DNA of 64,000 nt from contig NC_084831.1 of the NCBI RefSeq assembly GCF_033115175.1, forward strand, positions 78,315,502 through 78,379,501, in the 5' to 3' direction. How positions within the stretch are numbered: position 1 is the stretch's first letter; the number at the start of each line of letters is the position of its first letter. Shown here piece by piece: positions 49,045 to 60,184 of the stretch. This DNA comes from Lepus europaeus (lineage: Eukaryota > Chordata > Mammalia > Lagomorpha > Leporidae). The position numbers were made by a program, and so were the translations under genes. The notes under the pieces were generated by a model. That model made no database searches. It was not told the DNA's origin and was given only the letters and a program-made list of their open reading frames with translations.

Positions 49045-49668
49045 CTTGTCACCCTTGTCTTGACTGTTGAGGAACAGTTTTTTTTTTTTTTTCCATACTA
49101 TTTGGTGAACACTTTACTTAGTATAGGGTTAATTTTATGTGTATAAACTTAATTGAAAATAGATTTTTTTTTTGACAGGCAGAGTGGACAGTGAGAGAGA
49201 GAGACAGAGAGAAAGGTCTTCCTTTTGCCGTTGGTTCACCCTCCAATGGCCGCCGCGGCCGGCGCGCTGCGGCCTGCGCACCACGCTGATCCGAAGCCAG
49301 GAGCCAGGTGCTTCTCCTGGTCTCCCATGGGGTGCAGGGCCCAAGCACTTGGGCCATCCTCCACTGCACTCCCTGGCCACAGCAGAGAGCTGGCCTGGAA
49401 GAGGGGCAACCGGGATAGGATTGGTGCCCCGACCGGGACTAGAACCCGGTGTGCCGGCGCCGCAAGGCGGAGGATTAGTCTAGTGAGCCGCGGCGCCGGC
49501 CCGAAAATAGATTTTATTAAAAATAAGAATGGGAATAGAAGAGAGAGGAGGAAGAAGGGTGGGAGTGTGGGTGGGAGGGCGGATATGATGGGAAGAATCA
49601 CTATGTTCTTAAAGCTGTATTTATGAAATGCATGAAGTTTGTATACTTTAAATAAAAGGTTTCTGGGG
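49045..49668 (+). mobile_element. L1 3' UTR fragment interrupted by a SINE
   Basis: The sequence before 49168 and after 49502 is one L1 3' end: GGGAATAGAAGAGAGAGGA, a G-rich zone, ATGAAATGCATGAAGTTTG, and the AATAAAAGG end near 49660. It is an older L1 subtype than those at 32.5 and 43 kb and resembles the 3' end at 31.4 kb. A SINE with a 13-bp duplication splits it. Confidence 0.75.
49168..49502 (-). repeat. Young C-SINE with 13-bp duplication
   Basis: CpG-rich throughout (GCCGCCGCGGCCGGCGCG). Perfect GAAAATAGATTTT on both sides (49155-49167 and 49503-49515), inside an L1 3' UTR. Among the least decayed copies here. Confidence 0.96.
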
Positions 49669-49690
49669 GGAGGGGGGAGAATAAAGGGAG

Positions 49691-50082
49691 GGGCTGGCGC
49701 TGTGGCACAGTAGGCTAAACTTCCACCTGTGGTGCCAACATCCCATATGGGCACCTACTGTATCCAGCTGCTCCCCTTCCAATCTAGATCTCTGCCTACA
49801 GTCTGGGAAAGTAGAAGATGACCCAGGGTTGACACTGTGGCTTTGTGGGTAAAGCTGCTGCCTGCAGTGCCGGCATCCCATATGGGCACCAGTTTGAGTC
49901 CTTGCTGCTCCACTTCCAATCCAGCTCTCTGCTATGGCCTGGGAAAGGAGTAGAAGATGGCCCAAGTGCTTGGGCCCCTGCATCCCCATGGGAGACCCAG
50001 AAGAAGCTCCTGGATCCTGGCTTTGGATCAGTACAGCTCTAGCCATTGCGGCCATCTGGGGAGTGAACCAGTGAATGGAAGG

Positions 50083-50118
<36 letters not shown>

Positions 50119-50226
50119 TTGCCTCTCTGAAACTTTGCCTTTCAAGTAAATTAATTAATTTTAAAAAAACAAAAACACAAAAAACAAGATGGCCCAAGTG
50201 CTTGGGCCCCTGCACCCACGTGGGAG
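49691..50226 (+). repeat. C-SINE split by another C-SINE
   Basis: Outer copy: GAGGGGCTGGCGCTGTGGC head to AGTAGAAGATGACCCA at 49826, resuming at 50189 with GATGGCCCAAGTGCTTGGG and truncated at 50226. Confidence 0.85.
49827..50188 (+). repeat. Inner C-SINE of the nested pair
   Basis: GGGTTGACACTGTGGCTTTG head; tail AAATTAATTAATTTTAAAA and a (CAAAAA)-rich run. GATGACCCA and GATGGCCCA mark the duplicated target. Confidence 0.9.
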
Positions 50227-50858
50227 ATTTCTCTTTCCCCACCATTCTACGACAAGAAACTTACCCAAGACTTTCTGCTTCTGCATCACCCCTCCCCACC
50301 CTGACACCCACATACACTGAAGCACTCTGACCTTGGTCATCGGCAGTTCCGTGTCTATCGAGGTAGCAAGACTTGCTGGTAGAGATACTAACAGAGCCAG
50401 CCTGACATGGGTAGCCTGAAGCTTCCAGGTGGTGACGCCTCCATGCTGCCCCTGGGTCCTCCACCTGTGACCACGATCAAGGCTCGGGAGTGGGATTACA
50501 GAGGAATTGAAGTAGGTGTGGCTTTCTGGGAAAGGAGAATGTTCTGAACCAATGCTCGCAGGTGCTTTGCCTTTAGCCTCTTAGGCTAGGAATTGGGTGT
50601 TGGGGTGTGGGGGAAGGTGCGGGGTCGGGGAAGAAGAGGGGAACTGATTGCAGGACTCGGAGGAAGGATTACCTTGCACTCATCTCTGTGACTCCTTGAT
50701 TTAGAAGGTGGTAGTGAATACAGTCATGTTAGAGGAACGCTCATGGCCAAGTAGCCCGAGATGGGGGGGACAGGGCATGCCTCTTTCCTCACAACAGCAG
50801 ACACGGCGGTGTGAGCCAAATGCCTGCACGCACGTGGTGCTGATGCACTTCCTTCCCT

Positions 50859-50890
<32 letters not shown>

Positions 50891-50930
50891 CATAAATATA
50901 TATATGTATATATCTCAGAGAGAGAGAAAT
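50859..50930 (+). repeat. (CA)n and AT-rich microsatellite
   Basis: (CA)9 at about 50860-50877, then TATATATA-type sequence and a short GAGAGA run. Confidence 0.9.
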
Positions 50931-51499
50931 AGAAAAACATGTATATGAACTCTGGTATATTCCTTAGAGAAAATTTCAGGCAACTTCTCGCTGCTTTGTG
51001 GTGTTTAATAGCAGGGTAATGGTCTCTCTCTAGATGCATACAGCAGTGCTTTAACTGATGACGTCTCTGCTTATTTCTTCCCACCCCAATCCTTCCTCTG
51101 CAGCTTTGCGTCTTCTGGTCACACAGCTCCAGGATACACACAGTCCTTGGGATTTTGTCCCTTCTCTAGTTTGCCTTCCACCATCTTCCCTCATATGTAG
51201 CCCCATATTCTGACCATCTCCAATCACAGCTTTTCCTAATGGACCAGGCTCCCTCTCAGCTGTCCAAGCCCTTGCCATTCTGCTCCTTTTATTAGAAAGC
51301 CCCCTCCCCATCCCCATATCGCTCCGTACCATGGCCACCTGATCAACACAATAAAATCTCCGAGTCTGAGTTCTAGCATTGTCCGGTCCCCTGAAGAGAC
51401 CTTAGCTTTGCAGGGAGAGAGGAGCAACCCCATCCTGCTCTCACGTAGGACCTTGGGCTGACCTTGTATTATCCTTGCCCTTTACCTGGTTACCACTGA

Positions 51500-51605
51500 T
51501 GCCAAACTTGTTAAAGGCGAAGATCTAGTTCTGTGCTCCTTGCATCCTTAGCACTTAGCACAGTTCTAGACATCAACAAATATGTGCTGAATTACTGGCT
51601 TTTCA
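51500..51605 (+). repeat. L2 LINE 3' end
   Basis: TTAGCACTTAGCACAGTTCT followed by CAACAAATATGTGCTGAATT matches the conserved L2 3' terminus. Confidence 0.65.
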
Positions 51606-51756
51606 TAGCATCACCCTTTTCCTTTGACACATCATGTGTACTTAGTGCCTCCCAAAGTTAATGATTCATTACTTTCCTTGCTTAGGAAGCTATCATGCTT
51701 ATTAGCAAAGTCTACCCTCAAGTTCTGCCCCAGCTGTGGAAGATTCACTATTTTTT

Positions 51757-52084
51757 TTTTTTGAGATTTATTTTATTTATTTGAAAGACAGAGTTACAGA
51801 GAGAGCTAGAGACAGAGAGAGAGGTCTTCCAGCCACTGATTTACTCACCAGATGGCCGCAATGGCTGGAGCTGCGCCGATCTGAAGCCAGGAGCCAGGAG
51901 CTTCTTCTGGGTCTCCCACATGGGTGAAAGGGCCCAAGTACTTGGGCCATCCTCCACGGCTATCCCAGGCTATAGCAGAGAGCTGGATCGGAAGAGGAGT
52001 AAGCCGGGACTAGAACCGGCACCCATATGGGATGCTAGAACTTCAGGCCAGGGCGTTAACCTGCTGTGCCACAGCACGCACCCC
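51757..52084 (-). repeat. C-SINE
   Basis: Inverse tail GAGATTTATTTTATTTATTTG; inverse head CACAGCACGCACCCC. Confidence 0.92.
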
Positions 52085-53138
52085 AGAAGATTCCCTATTA
52101 TTGCTGGCAGCTCACCTCCTCTAAAGGCAACCCAAGAGCTAAGGCCCAGCTCACTGTCCTGTCACTGCGGATGACACCCACAATGGCACAGACACAGGGT
52201 TCTAGTCTAAAAGGCACTGTTAACATCCTCTCCTGTGCATGCTCCTGGCAGGCTCTCACGTGAGGATGTAAATTCGCTTTATTGGAATGCTTTATTTATT
52301 GCTCCTGGGGGACTTCTCCTCCACCTTGAGGAGCCAGTAATGACCACAGCCCCCAGACAGTGAGGGAGGAGTAATTTACTGCTGCTGGGCAATTAGTGTT
52401 GCCAGAGGGGGGAAAAATTGCTTTCATTTAAAATTCTCTTTAAACCATATGTATCCTGGCTCATGGGATAATTTATGAAACTAAGACACACACATCACAC
52501 TAATAAATTGTCTCCCTCATTCACCACAGCCAATACTTCCCAGGGGTCTTTAAGAAATCAGTCTTGCTGTCCTCGTGCTGTAAGGTGGTGTAGAAATGTT
52601 TGTATGTAACTCATGTAGCTTCTTGTTCCCTGCCTGGTTCTCTGGCAGAGACAGATGGCAGGAGAAACATTTGCCATGGTTTGCATGCACTGCTTTGCAG
52701 CAACACTTGTTGTAAATGAGTCCATAGTACAACAGCCATGAGTCGTATTGTTTTTCCTAACAACTTGAGCGTCTATTCTGAGATTTGGTTTAATTTTGTC
52801 TTCCCAGCACTAATATGCTATTTTCCCCATGACACAGCATGATTTTTTTAATAATAAACAGAAATTTATTGGCTCAGAGATTAAGAAACTGAGAAGTCCA
52901 AGCTCAGGGAATGGAATGTGGTGAGGACCTTCTTGTCATTTCATTCCATGACAGAAGGCAAACAGGTCAGGAAAAGTGAGGGTGAGGGGAGAGGGAGAAG
53001 GGAAGGGGAGGGGAAGGGAGAGGAGGAGGGGGAAGGAGAGACAGAGAAGGAGAGGGAGAGGGAGACAGAGAGGGAGGAGAAACTCACGTGTTTATAGCAA
53101 ACCCAATTCTGGGAAGTAGAAGCTTTAAATCTCAAAGT
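52085..53138. other. Intergenic sequence
   Basis: Includes the purine tract at 52970. The rest is unique and without coding signal. Confidence 0.5.
52970..53085 (+). repeat. GGGAGA-rich low-complexity tract
   Basis: Irregular GGGAGA/GGGGAAG purine tract. Reverse-strand frames read as Pro/Ser/Leu repeats. Confidence 0.85.
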
Positions 53139-53450
53139 GGGCTGGGCGGTGCGGGGCGAGTATTCGGCCTGCTGGTTAAGATTTGGGTTAGGACACCTGC
53201 TTTTCCTGTTGGAGTACCTCCACTCAGTTCCCTGCTCAGGCTCTTGATTCCTGCTTCCTGCTAATGCAAACTCCAAGAGGCAGTGGTGATGGCTCAAGGA
53301 GCTGGGCTTGGGCCAACCACATGGCAGACCTGCACTGGGTTCCCAGCTCCTGGCTTTGGCTTCCCCACCACTGCGTGTATTTGGGAAATGAACAAGCAGA
53401 TAGGAACACTCTATCCCCTCACTTTGAGAATTTAAAAAATCTAAAATCTC
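53139..53450 (+). repeat. C-SINE (older subtype)
   Basis: GGGCTGGGCGGTGCGGGGCG head; body AACTCCAAGAGGCAGTGGTG; tail replaced by TTTAAAAAATCTAAAATC. Confidence 0.75.
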
Positions 53451-54071
53451 AAAGGGAATACGAAAGGAAGCATGTATACTTGTAGGCCTTGTAAATAAAG
53501 CCACTGCTCTATGAGGGCGTTCAGGGAGCTCATCTCCTACTGCTAGGTCCTGGCTGGAGCACACAGTAAGTTTTACTAGCAGCACTGAGCCCTGCCAGGC
53601 AGACACTTTATGGGGGAGGAGGGGTTGCCCCAGGGAAGGAAGTTTGAGCTATAGGAAAATATGCTAGTATTTGTCCATTTGTGCTATCTGCCATGTTTAT
53701 AGGTCAAAGTTGAGGCCTGGTTGACAAAAGGGCTTAGAGGAACTTGACTCGAATTTGGTCAAGGCCAGTGTTTCTGTTAGTCTCCCCTACTCGTTCATTG
53801 TGCATTGCAAGTCCTTTTTTTAAATGCGATCACATCTTGTTAATTAAGGAATGAGCTGTTCAGAACTTAGCCGTGGAGAATATTTGCTGGATGGTGAGAG
53901 TGATGAGGCACTTAATCTTTCTGTGGAAGCTGAAAGAAAAAAACGATTACTGGTGAGAGCTCACTGTAAACTCAGCTTCTGAGTGCAGAAGTATTTTACA
54001 TTCTGGGCTTGAAGCATCTTGTAGGACAGAGTGAAGATGGCTGTGGCAATCCAATTCAAATCCAGTTTAAA
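53451..54071. other. Intergenic sequence with a short exon-like frame
   Basis: An ATG at about 53850 opens roughly 34 codons (MSCSELSRGEYLLDG...) that run into a GTGAGA donor-like site near 53953. See findings; otherwise unique. Confidence 0.35.
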
Positions 54072-54403
54072 TATATTTTTTTAAAGATTCATTTATTTAT
54101 TTTAAAGTCAGAGTTAAAGAGAGAGGAAGAGACAGAGATAGGGAGGTCTTCTACTTACTGATTCACTCCCCAAAGGGCCACAATGACCAGAGTTGGACCA
54201 ATCTGAAACCAGGAGTCAGAAGCTTCTTCTGGTTCTCCCACATGGCTGCAAGGGCCCAGGGACTTGGGCCATCTTCTGCTGCTTTCCCAGGCCATAGCAC
54301 AGAGCTGGATTGGAAGTGGAGTAGCTGGGACTTGAACCGGTGCCCTTGTGGAATGCTAGCAGCACAGATGGTGGTTTTACCCACTACATCACAGTGCCAG
54401 CCC
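54072..54403 (-). repeat. C-SINE
   Basis: Inverse tail AAGATTCATTTATTTATTTT; inverse head CACAGTGCCAGCCCC. Confidence 0.9.
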
Positions 54404-54599
54404 CAGTTTGAATGTCTTTGGCAGTGGCATAGACATCAGTGTCAGAGTGAACACCTTTGTGAGATAAGCAGCAGCTCCACAGAAATGTTTATGATGACAA
54501 AGTAAATGGTGCATCCAAATGCCTGCTAAAAAGCAATTGCATGAAAGTCCACAAAGGTTGTATTGCAGAGTTCCAACCACATGACATTTGGACAAAGAA

Positions 54600-54965
54600 G
54601 AAACTGTGCAGACAGCAGAAAGATCAGTTGGTGCCAGAGTTGGGCGGGGGATAAGAAAGAATGACCAGGGAGAGGATTTTTGGGGGAGTGAAACTTCTTT
54701 TTAATACTATAATGGTCAATACATTAATATAATTACCTGTACAGCAATAAAAGTGGATCCTAAGGGAAACAATTGATTTTGGGTGATAACAAGGAGTCAG
54801 TGTAGGTTCAGGGACTGCGCTGTAACAAGCCCTGGTATAGCACTCTGGAGGTGGGGTGATGATAAAGGGAGAGGTTCTGCTGTGTGGGGGGCAGATGGGA
54901 TGCAAGAATTCTGTACCTTCTCAATGTTGCAGCAAACCCAAAACTGCTCTAAAAAATTCTATTTT
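54600..54965 (+). mobile_element. Old L1-like 3' end
   Basis: The end of this stretch (TTCTGTACCTTCTCAATG then AACTGCTCTAAAAAATTCT) resembles the 3' terminus common to older L1M elements. It precedes an A/T run. It lies next to unique sequence on both sides. Confidence 0.4.
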
Positions 54966-56214
54966 TTTTTAAAGAAAGCAATTCCAACTCAGGTTCTTTC
55001 TTTTAAATGTATTAAATTAAAACATACAATACTGGGTCTCTAGCCTCTTCCTAAAAGGTTGTGCTTTGATCACCAAGTTCCTGTTTCATAGCCTCAGGAT
55101 TAGCCACATAACTCGTGGGCCCACTGGAAAATGAAAATGCGGGTCACCGCCTCACCACATCTGGAAGATTTCAGGACTGCAGAGCAGGCCATTAAACCAA
55201 GGGCAGAGTTCTCAGAGAGCACATGGCTCATACAGCCACGAGGCCGGCCCCACGCTACCATCAGCAGCAAAGCCTGGGACAGGGCAAGTGGAAAAAAAAG
55301 GGATAGCAGAGGTGTTCGGCACTTGTTCCTGCCCAAGTTACATGAAAACAAAGATGGACTAAATTAGCAACAAAGTGGGGTCTGCTCATGCACTGTTAAC
55401 TGCTGTACCTGGGCCATCGCAAGTGAAACATTGACAGATCTGGAAATCACAGCTCTTTGTATTGCCAGCAAAGAACTCTGGTGAAACCCAGGGTAGTGGC
55501 TCAGCGAATGTTCTTTCCTAATGACTTTAGATGCCCTGGATATAATTGACAATGCCGGGCTATTTTGAACACGAAGGTCCTGACGCATGAGAGGGTGACT
55601 AGCTTCTTGCCTCAAATCAAAAGTCTGAGCTACTACACCTCTCAGGAGCCCGGACTTCCTGGCCTGGACTTCCAGTGGGTCAGAACACCCCTCTCACCAC
55701 TGGTACAGTGCAGCCCTCAGCAGGAGCTGGGGAGCAGCGTCTGGAGTCTCATGAAGAGTTTTTCCCAATATCTTCTCTTACCCTTTTTGCATTCAGCACC
55801 TTGGAGCAGCAGTGGGCTGAGAAGCAAGTTGCCCAGTATTTTCTCACATTCTGAGAAATCCGGCTAAGTAGCAGGTTCTCGGGAGAGGACGACTGAGGGT
55901 CTTGCCCAGGGTGAAAGCTGGTGCTGTGTCACAGCTTAGGCACCTCTGGAACCTTCATCTCTCCATCAGGACAGCTGTGCCCCTAGTGGCAGAGCAAGTT
56001 GGCTGCGTCTCCACTCCACTCCTGCACAGCTAAGTGGGAACTCCTTGGGACTGAACTGACAATTACCTCCAGGACAAGGATGGATGGAGGACTTTTAAAC
56101 ACTTAAAAGCCAAACCACAACCAAATAAACCAAAAGTGCATGGTGAGCTCATTACAAAACAAAGATTACTCTGACTGCCCCAGGTGAATAGATTCGTACG
56201 TCTGGAGACCATGC
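54966..56214. other. Intergenic sequence
   Basis: A degraded old repeat may lie around 55090-55250. No gene identified. Confidence 0.4.
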
Positions 56215-56405
56215 GAGAAAAACAACTTTTTGAAGAGCTAATGTTCATTGAGTACTTAAGAGTTATGCCCTGTTCTATGCACTTTCTGTTTGACTCATCC
56301 AATTCTCACAATTCCTGTTTAATAGATGAGGAACTGAGGCATGGTATAACCTGCCTAAGGAGTCTGAGCTGGCAGGGGGGAGAAGGACCCAGGCACACAG
56401 GTTGC
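56215..56405 (-). repeat. MIR SINE fragment
   Basis: TTAATAGATGAGGAACTGAG and the upstream ATTGAGTACTTAAGAGTTAT are an inverse MIR. A C-SINE follows directly at 56421. Confidence 0.75.
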
Positions 56406-56420
56406 AAAAGCAATGCTCTT

Positions 56421-56750
56421 TTTTTTTTTTTTTTAAGATTTATTTATTTATTTCAAAGACAGAGTCACAGATAGGCAGAGGTGGGGGGGGGCACAGGAGA
56501 GGTCTTCCATCCACTGGTTCACTCCCCAGATGGCTGCAACGGCTAGAGCTGCACCAATCAGAAGTCAGGAGCCAGGAGCTTCTTCTAGGTCTCCCACACA
56601 GGTGCAGGGGCCCAAGCACTTGGGCCATCTCTTACTGCTTTCCCAGGCCATAGCAGAGAGATGGATCACATGTGGAGCAGCCAAGACTCGAACCAGTGCC
56701 CATATGGGATGCTGGCACTGCAGGCCAGGGCTTTAACCCGCTACACCACA
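56421..56750 (-). repeat. C-SINE with target duplication
   Basis: T-run and TTTATTTATTTATTTC at left, head at right. GCAATGCTCTT on both sides (56410-56420 and 56751-56761). Confidence 0.94.
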
Positions 56751-56761
56751 GCAATGCTCTT

Positions 56762-58484
56762 AATGTCTGCACTATTCCATGTTCTCCTGGAACTTACTTA
56801 CATTCATGGCAGAGACTCAAGAGGACAGGTTTCATTCAGTGCCAGGGTTTGTGTGAGTTATGTGATTTATATTTCAATCTCACTTGGTTGAAGTTTATTA
56901 TCTTCACTAAGAAGCAAAAAGCCCAGGGCCACCAAGCACAGGGTAAGCCAGCATTTCAGCTCACATCTGTCTACATGGCTCCCACAAAGGGCTCTTTTCT
57001 CCCAGCCAGAAGCCTACAGGGTTAAGATGTGCATCTGGCTTTGGCAAGCCAAAGAGGTAACTCCTACAAGGATTAGAGTTCTCAGAATGAAATCAATAGG
57101 CAGAAAGAACATGTATTGCAGTTGAATACTTCAAGTGGAGGCCTATGATAGGAGAGAAGATTGTTTATCCCAGACATAGTCTATTAGCAGAGTTATGATA
57201 CACATTTTTCAATAAAATCCAAATAGATAATTCAGTTGGTTACATGTAAACTGCTTGAAATTATTTTAAAAGGGAGAAAACAATGTTTCCATTGATGCAA
57301 GGTGACCTTGAAAAATATTTTTCTTCCTGAATTTGTTTTGTCAAGCTGTAGGGAAGAGAAAGAAAAGGAAACATGAAAGCCAATAAAAGAATGACATGAG
57401 TGTGGAAATCCATCATGAATCTTCTATTTAAATGGCAGTCACAGCTGCACAATAAGTCAGAGACTTAAGCATACAGGGATATACCCAGAAGTTACTAAGC
57501 ACTATAATTACATATTTGATTCTGGTGTCATGCAAATAACCCCAGAACCACCAGTTTAATGGCCTTTAGTTTAAAAATCTAACAAAACTCTTGACTTTTT
57601 ATGTGTGTGAAAAAAGGAAGTTAACTAAAATAATAATTTTATTTTTAAAGTATGTTTATTTTACCTATTTGAAAGGCAGAGAGACAGACACACAAACAGA
57701 GATCTCTGTTCTACTGGTTCACTCTTCAAATGCCTAAAGCATCCAGGGTTGGGCTAAGCTGAAACCAAGAGCCAGGAACTCAATCAGGGTCTCCCACATA
57801 GGTGGCAAGGACCCAACTACTTGAGTCATCAATTTCTGCCTCCCAGAGTGTGCATCAGTAGGTATCTGGAATGAGGTGCAGAGCCAGGACTTGAACCTAG
57901 GTGCTCCAATGCGGGATGAGGGCATCTCAAGCAGCATCTTAGCCAGTACAGCAAATGCCTGCCCCCAAAATGGTAAATTTAGCAAAGTATTCTGTGTGTA
58001 AACATGACTCCCTTACTCTCTCACAAACTTTAATGTTATTAATAGGATTATTTGCTCTGCACAGATTTGGTTTGGACACATGTAGGAAGAATGGGAGCAA
58101 GGACAGGAAGGGGAGAGGAGGAAGAAGTCTGGGTGAGGGGCTTCAGGGAGAGGGCCACAGCTAAAGCCAGGGAAAGACAAGGACAGCCCTGGGATGAGGG
58201 TCCAATTCATTCAAATTCTGCTCTTCATCAATAAATCTAAGGTAGCTGACTCCCGAGATAGCTCAAGTATGGAATAATTCTATACATGAGATGATCTTAA
58301 CCTCACAAATCATAATCATAAGCATCTATTGAATAACTTCAATATGAGCTCCTGTGTCTCCTTTACTGCTTTCAAGAAAGTGAAAAATCCTTCTTGGAGA
58401 CCAGTGGTTAATGAAATTGTGATCAAAAACCTTTACTGGGTAGATGTTAAAAGATATTGCACTTTTTGAAAGTAGTAGTGCCAT
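56762..58484. other. Sequence just downstream of the MCOLN2 3' end
   Basis: Apart from the SINE at 57650-57964 nothing is recognised. It would be post-termination DNA of MCOLN2. Confidence 0.45.
57650..57964 (-). repeat. C-SINE (older)
   Basis: Inverse tail AGTATGTTTATTTTACCTATTTG; inverse head CAAATGCCTGCCCC. Confidence 0.82.
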
Positions 58485-59235
58485 ATAGTATGATAAAAAA
58501 TAAATTTATTGGGGGAAAGTATTTCCTTGCTTGAGAAAAGCAAATTCCCACCACAGAGGAGTTTCATTACTAAAATGACTCACCACTGCCAACAGTTTAG
58601 TTCCACGTGTCGTGAGTGGACAATCAACAATTAGCACACGTGACAAGACAGCCAAATGACGCTTTCCTACACATCCTACCGTCCAGGCCAAAGGTTGCTT
58701 CCTATTATGCTGAAGAATAAAGTAGGCAAGACATGCTCACTGTGAGGAGTCTTTTTCTGATGTGACTGTGACCTCTGGACCACTGAAAGGCTGTCCAGCT
58801 AAGACGCTCTAATTTGCTATTGCAACCTTGGCTTCTGTGCAGGCTGAACAGACAAATGTCTTCAAACCCAACCATCACTTTGACAATGAAACCTTACTTG
58901 ATGATTTAAACCGATACCGCTGACTGGCATCCTCTGAAATGTGCTGTTTTTTCCAATCATGCCATCATTAACAAACGAGTAGAGAATTTCATTATCACGG
59001 TTCAATTGCACCAGTGCCGGGTAGTAGCCTGTGGTCTATTCTTCATCATCCAAGTTTATAAAAAGCAACTGTGGAACTTCAGTTGTGGCCAGACAGCTGA
59101 CAGCCACTCCTCTTTTCCAACCCACAATTAAATAAGACAATCCTTTTGGAACTGCTGGTCCAAGCCGTATGGGGTTCCTCTGCATTGTCACTGCCTAAGG
59201 AAGCCTGAAACTTAATTGTCCTTGGCAAGAGGACT
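58485..59235 (-). other. MCOLN2: Probable MCOLN2 3' UTR with polyadenylation signal
   Basis: Downstream of the stop, the first canonical minus-strand AATAAA is at 58505-58510, followed leftwards by a short A/T-rich stretch. A 3' UTR of about 750 nt ending near 58485-58495 is therefore likely. No SINE or L1 interrupts it. It contains a protein-like open stretch at 58862-59182, listed separately. The end is inferred from the signal only; cleavage further left cannot be excluded. Confidence 0.6.
58862..59182 (-). pseudogene. Protein-like open stretch of unknown family inside the MCOLN2 3' UTR
   Basis: Read on the minus strand in one frame, this segment gives 107 codons with a single internal TAG (59036-59038) and a TGA end. 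The composition looks like a globular secreted or enzyme domain: it includes YLIVGWKRGVAVSCLATTEV before the TAG and TGYYPALVQLNRDNEILYSF after it. It also contains an N-glycosylation-like NST. I do not recognise the family. It is preceded by a good acceptor-like sequence (GGCTTCCTTAGGCAG), and near its end CAA|GTAAGG looks like a donor. It could thus be a decayed exon of a lost or neighbouring gene, a processed pseudogene piece, or chance. It lies on the same strand as MCOLN2, about 55 bp after its stop. Confidence 0.35.
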
Positions 59236-59272
59236 TTAGTTAATAAGTATCAAGTGGTCATCGCTTCCTTCC
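59236..59272 (-). CDS. MCOLN2: MCOLN2 terminal coding exon (last 11 codons and stop)
   Basis: A minus-strand acceptor (TTTCTGTTACAG, ending at 59273) precedes one base that completes an Arg codon, then EGSDDHLILIN and a TAA stop at 59236-59238. This matches the human MCOLN2 ending KRSDDHLIPIS in length and position, with conserved SDDHLI. The exon was found by homology to that tail because it is far too short to stand out as an open frame. The intron upstream is 2,739 bp (59273-62011). Together with the two exons to the right this gives 121 visible residues of a protein of about 566 residues in human. The last residues (LILIN) differ from the human LIPIS. Confidence 0.92.
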
Positions 59273-59802
59273 CTGTAACAGAAAGGGGTGGAGAAAAGAG
59301 AGCAATGATTTAAAAATCTTTGAGGAGACACAAAAAGGGTCTGAAGATGTTAAAAAAAATGTGTATTCTGACAAAACTATGCATGGATTTCAAAACTTTT
59401 TCACACCAAAATAAACCTACCTTTTAATTCCATTTTTCAGTGTAGCAAGAAATGAATAACAGGAAAAATGGATCAGGGAATTTGGATGGTCTGAGGTTTG
59501 AGTAGAGCTTTTGGAAACAAACTGTGAAGCACCACCCATCCAGGACCCTTCCTTCCCCTCCTCAACAAAGCCTTACCAAAGCCAGTTTTTCCCCTCCTTC
59601 ATCATGGTAGAGAGGAGGAAAAGTCAACCCTGCATCTGTTCTACCAAGCATCTCTCTCCAAAGAGCCACATTGCTTTAGAACTGGAAGGGGTTTCGGAGA
59701 TCATTTGACTCACGCTGATGGAACCAAGAGGGTTAGGAGAGGGCCTGGACCATACTTGGTCAAGGCAGGGTCCAAAACAAAAATGCAGGTGTTCTAATGT
59801 TC

Positions 59803-60184
59803 ACATGTTATGGGTTAACTGGAACTTGTCTCCCCAAAACTCATGCGGATGTTTAATGTCTAAATGGTTGATACGTGATCTAATTATGGCATCTGAGAGG
59901 TGGGTCTGGGGGGAGGTCTTAAGGTCACTGGGGGTATGCCCGAAGACAGTTCTCTGGAGAAGGTTGCTGATTTGAGTTCAAGTTCCGTCTAGTTGTTCTG
60001 TTTCCAGGATCTCTAGGTGGTCATTCCTCCACACCTACTACGGCCAGTTTCCACCAGACATTGCACTATGGGGTCGCCCAGTCCTCAACCGCACCCTCCA
60101 GACTGCAAACTCAAGAAAACTTTTCCTTCTCAAGAAGCTCCCCTTGGGTCTTTCAGTTGAAGTCACAAAAGGCTGACAACACAT
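59803..60184 (+). mobile_element. MaLR-type LTR fossil (MST/MLT1-like)
   Basis: It begins TGTTATGGGTTAACTGGAAC, continues with CCCCAAAACTCATG and AGAGGTGGGTCTGG, and ends in a region of the type CCTCCAGACTGCAA, as in MaLR LTRs. It is well diverged, so it predates the lagomorph radiation. It lies in the last MCOLN2 intron, antisense to the gene. Confidence 0.65.

Larger units (their letters stand above)
50227..51756. other. Intergenic sequence
   Basis: Holds the CA/TA microsatellite and the L2 3' end listed separately. No gene seen. Confidence 0.5.
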
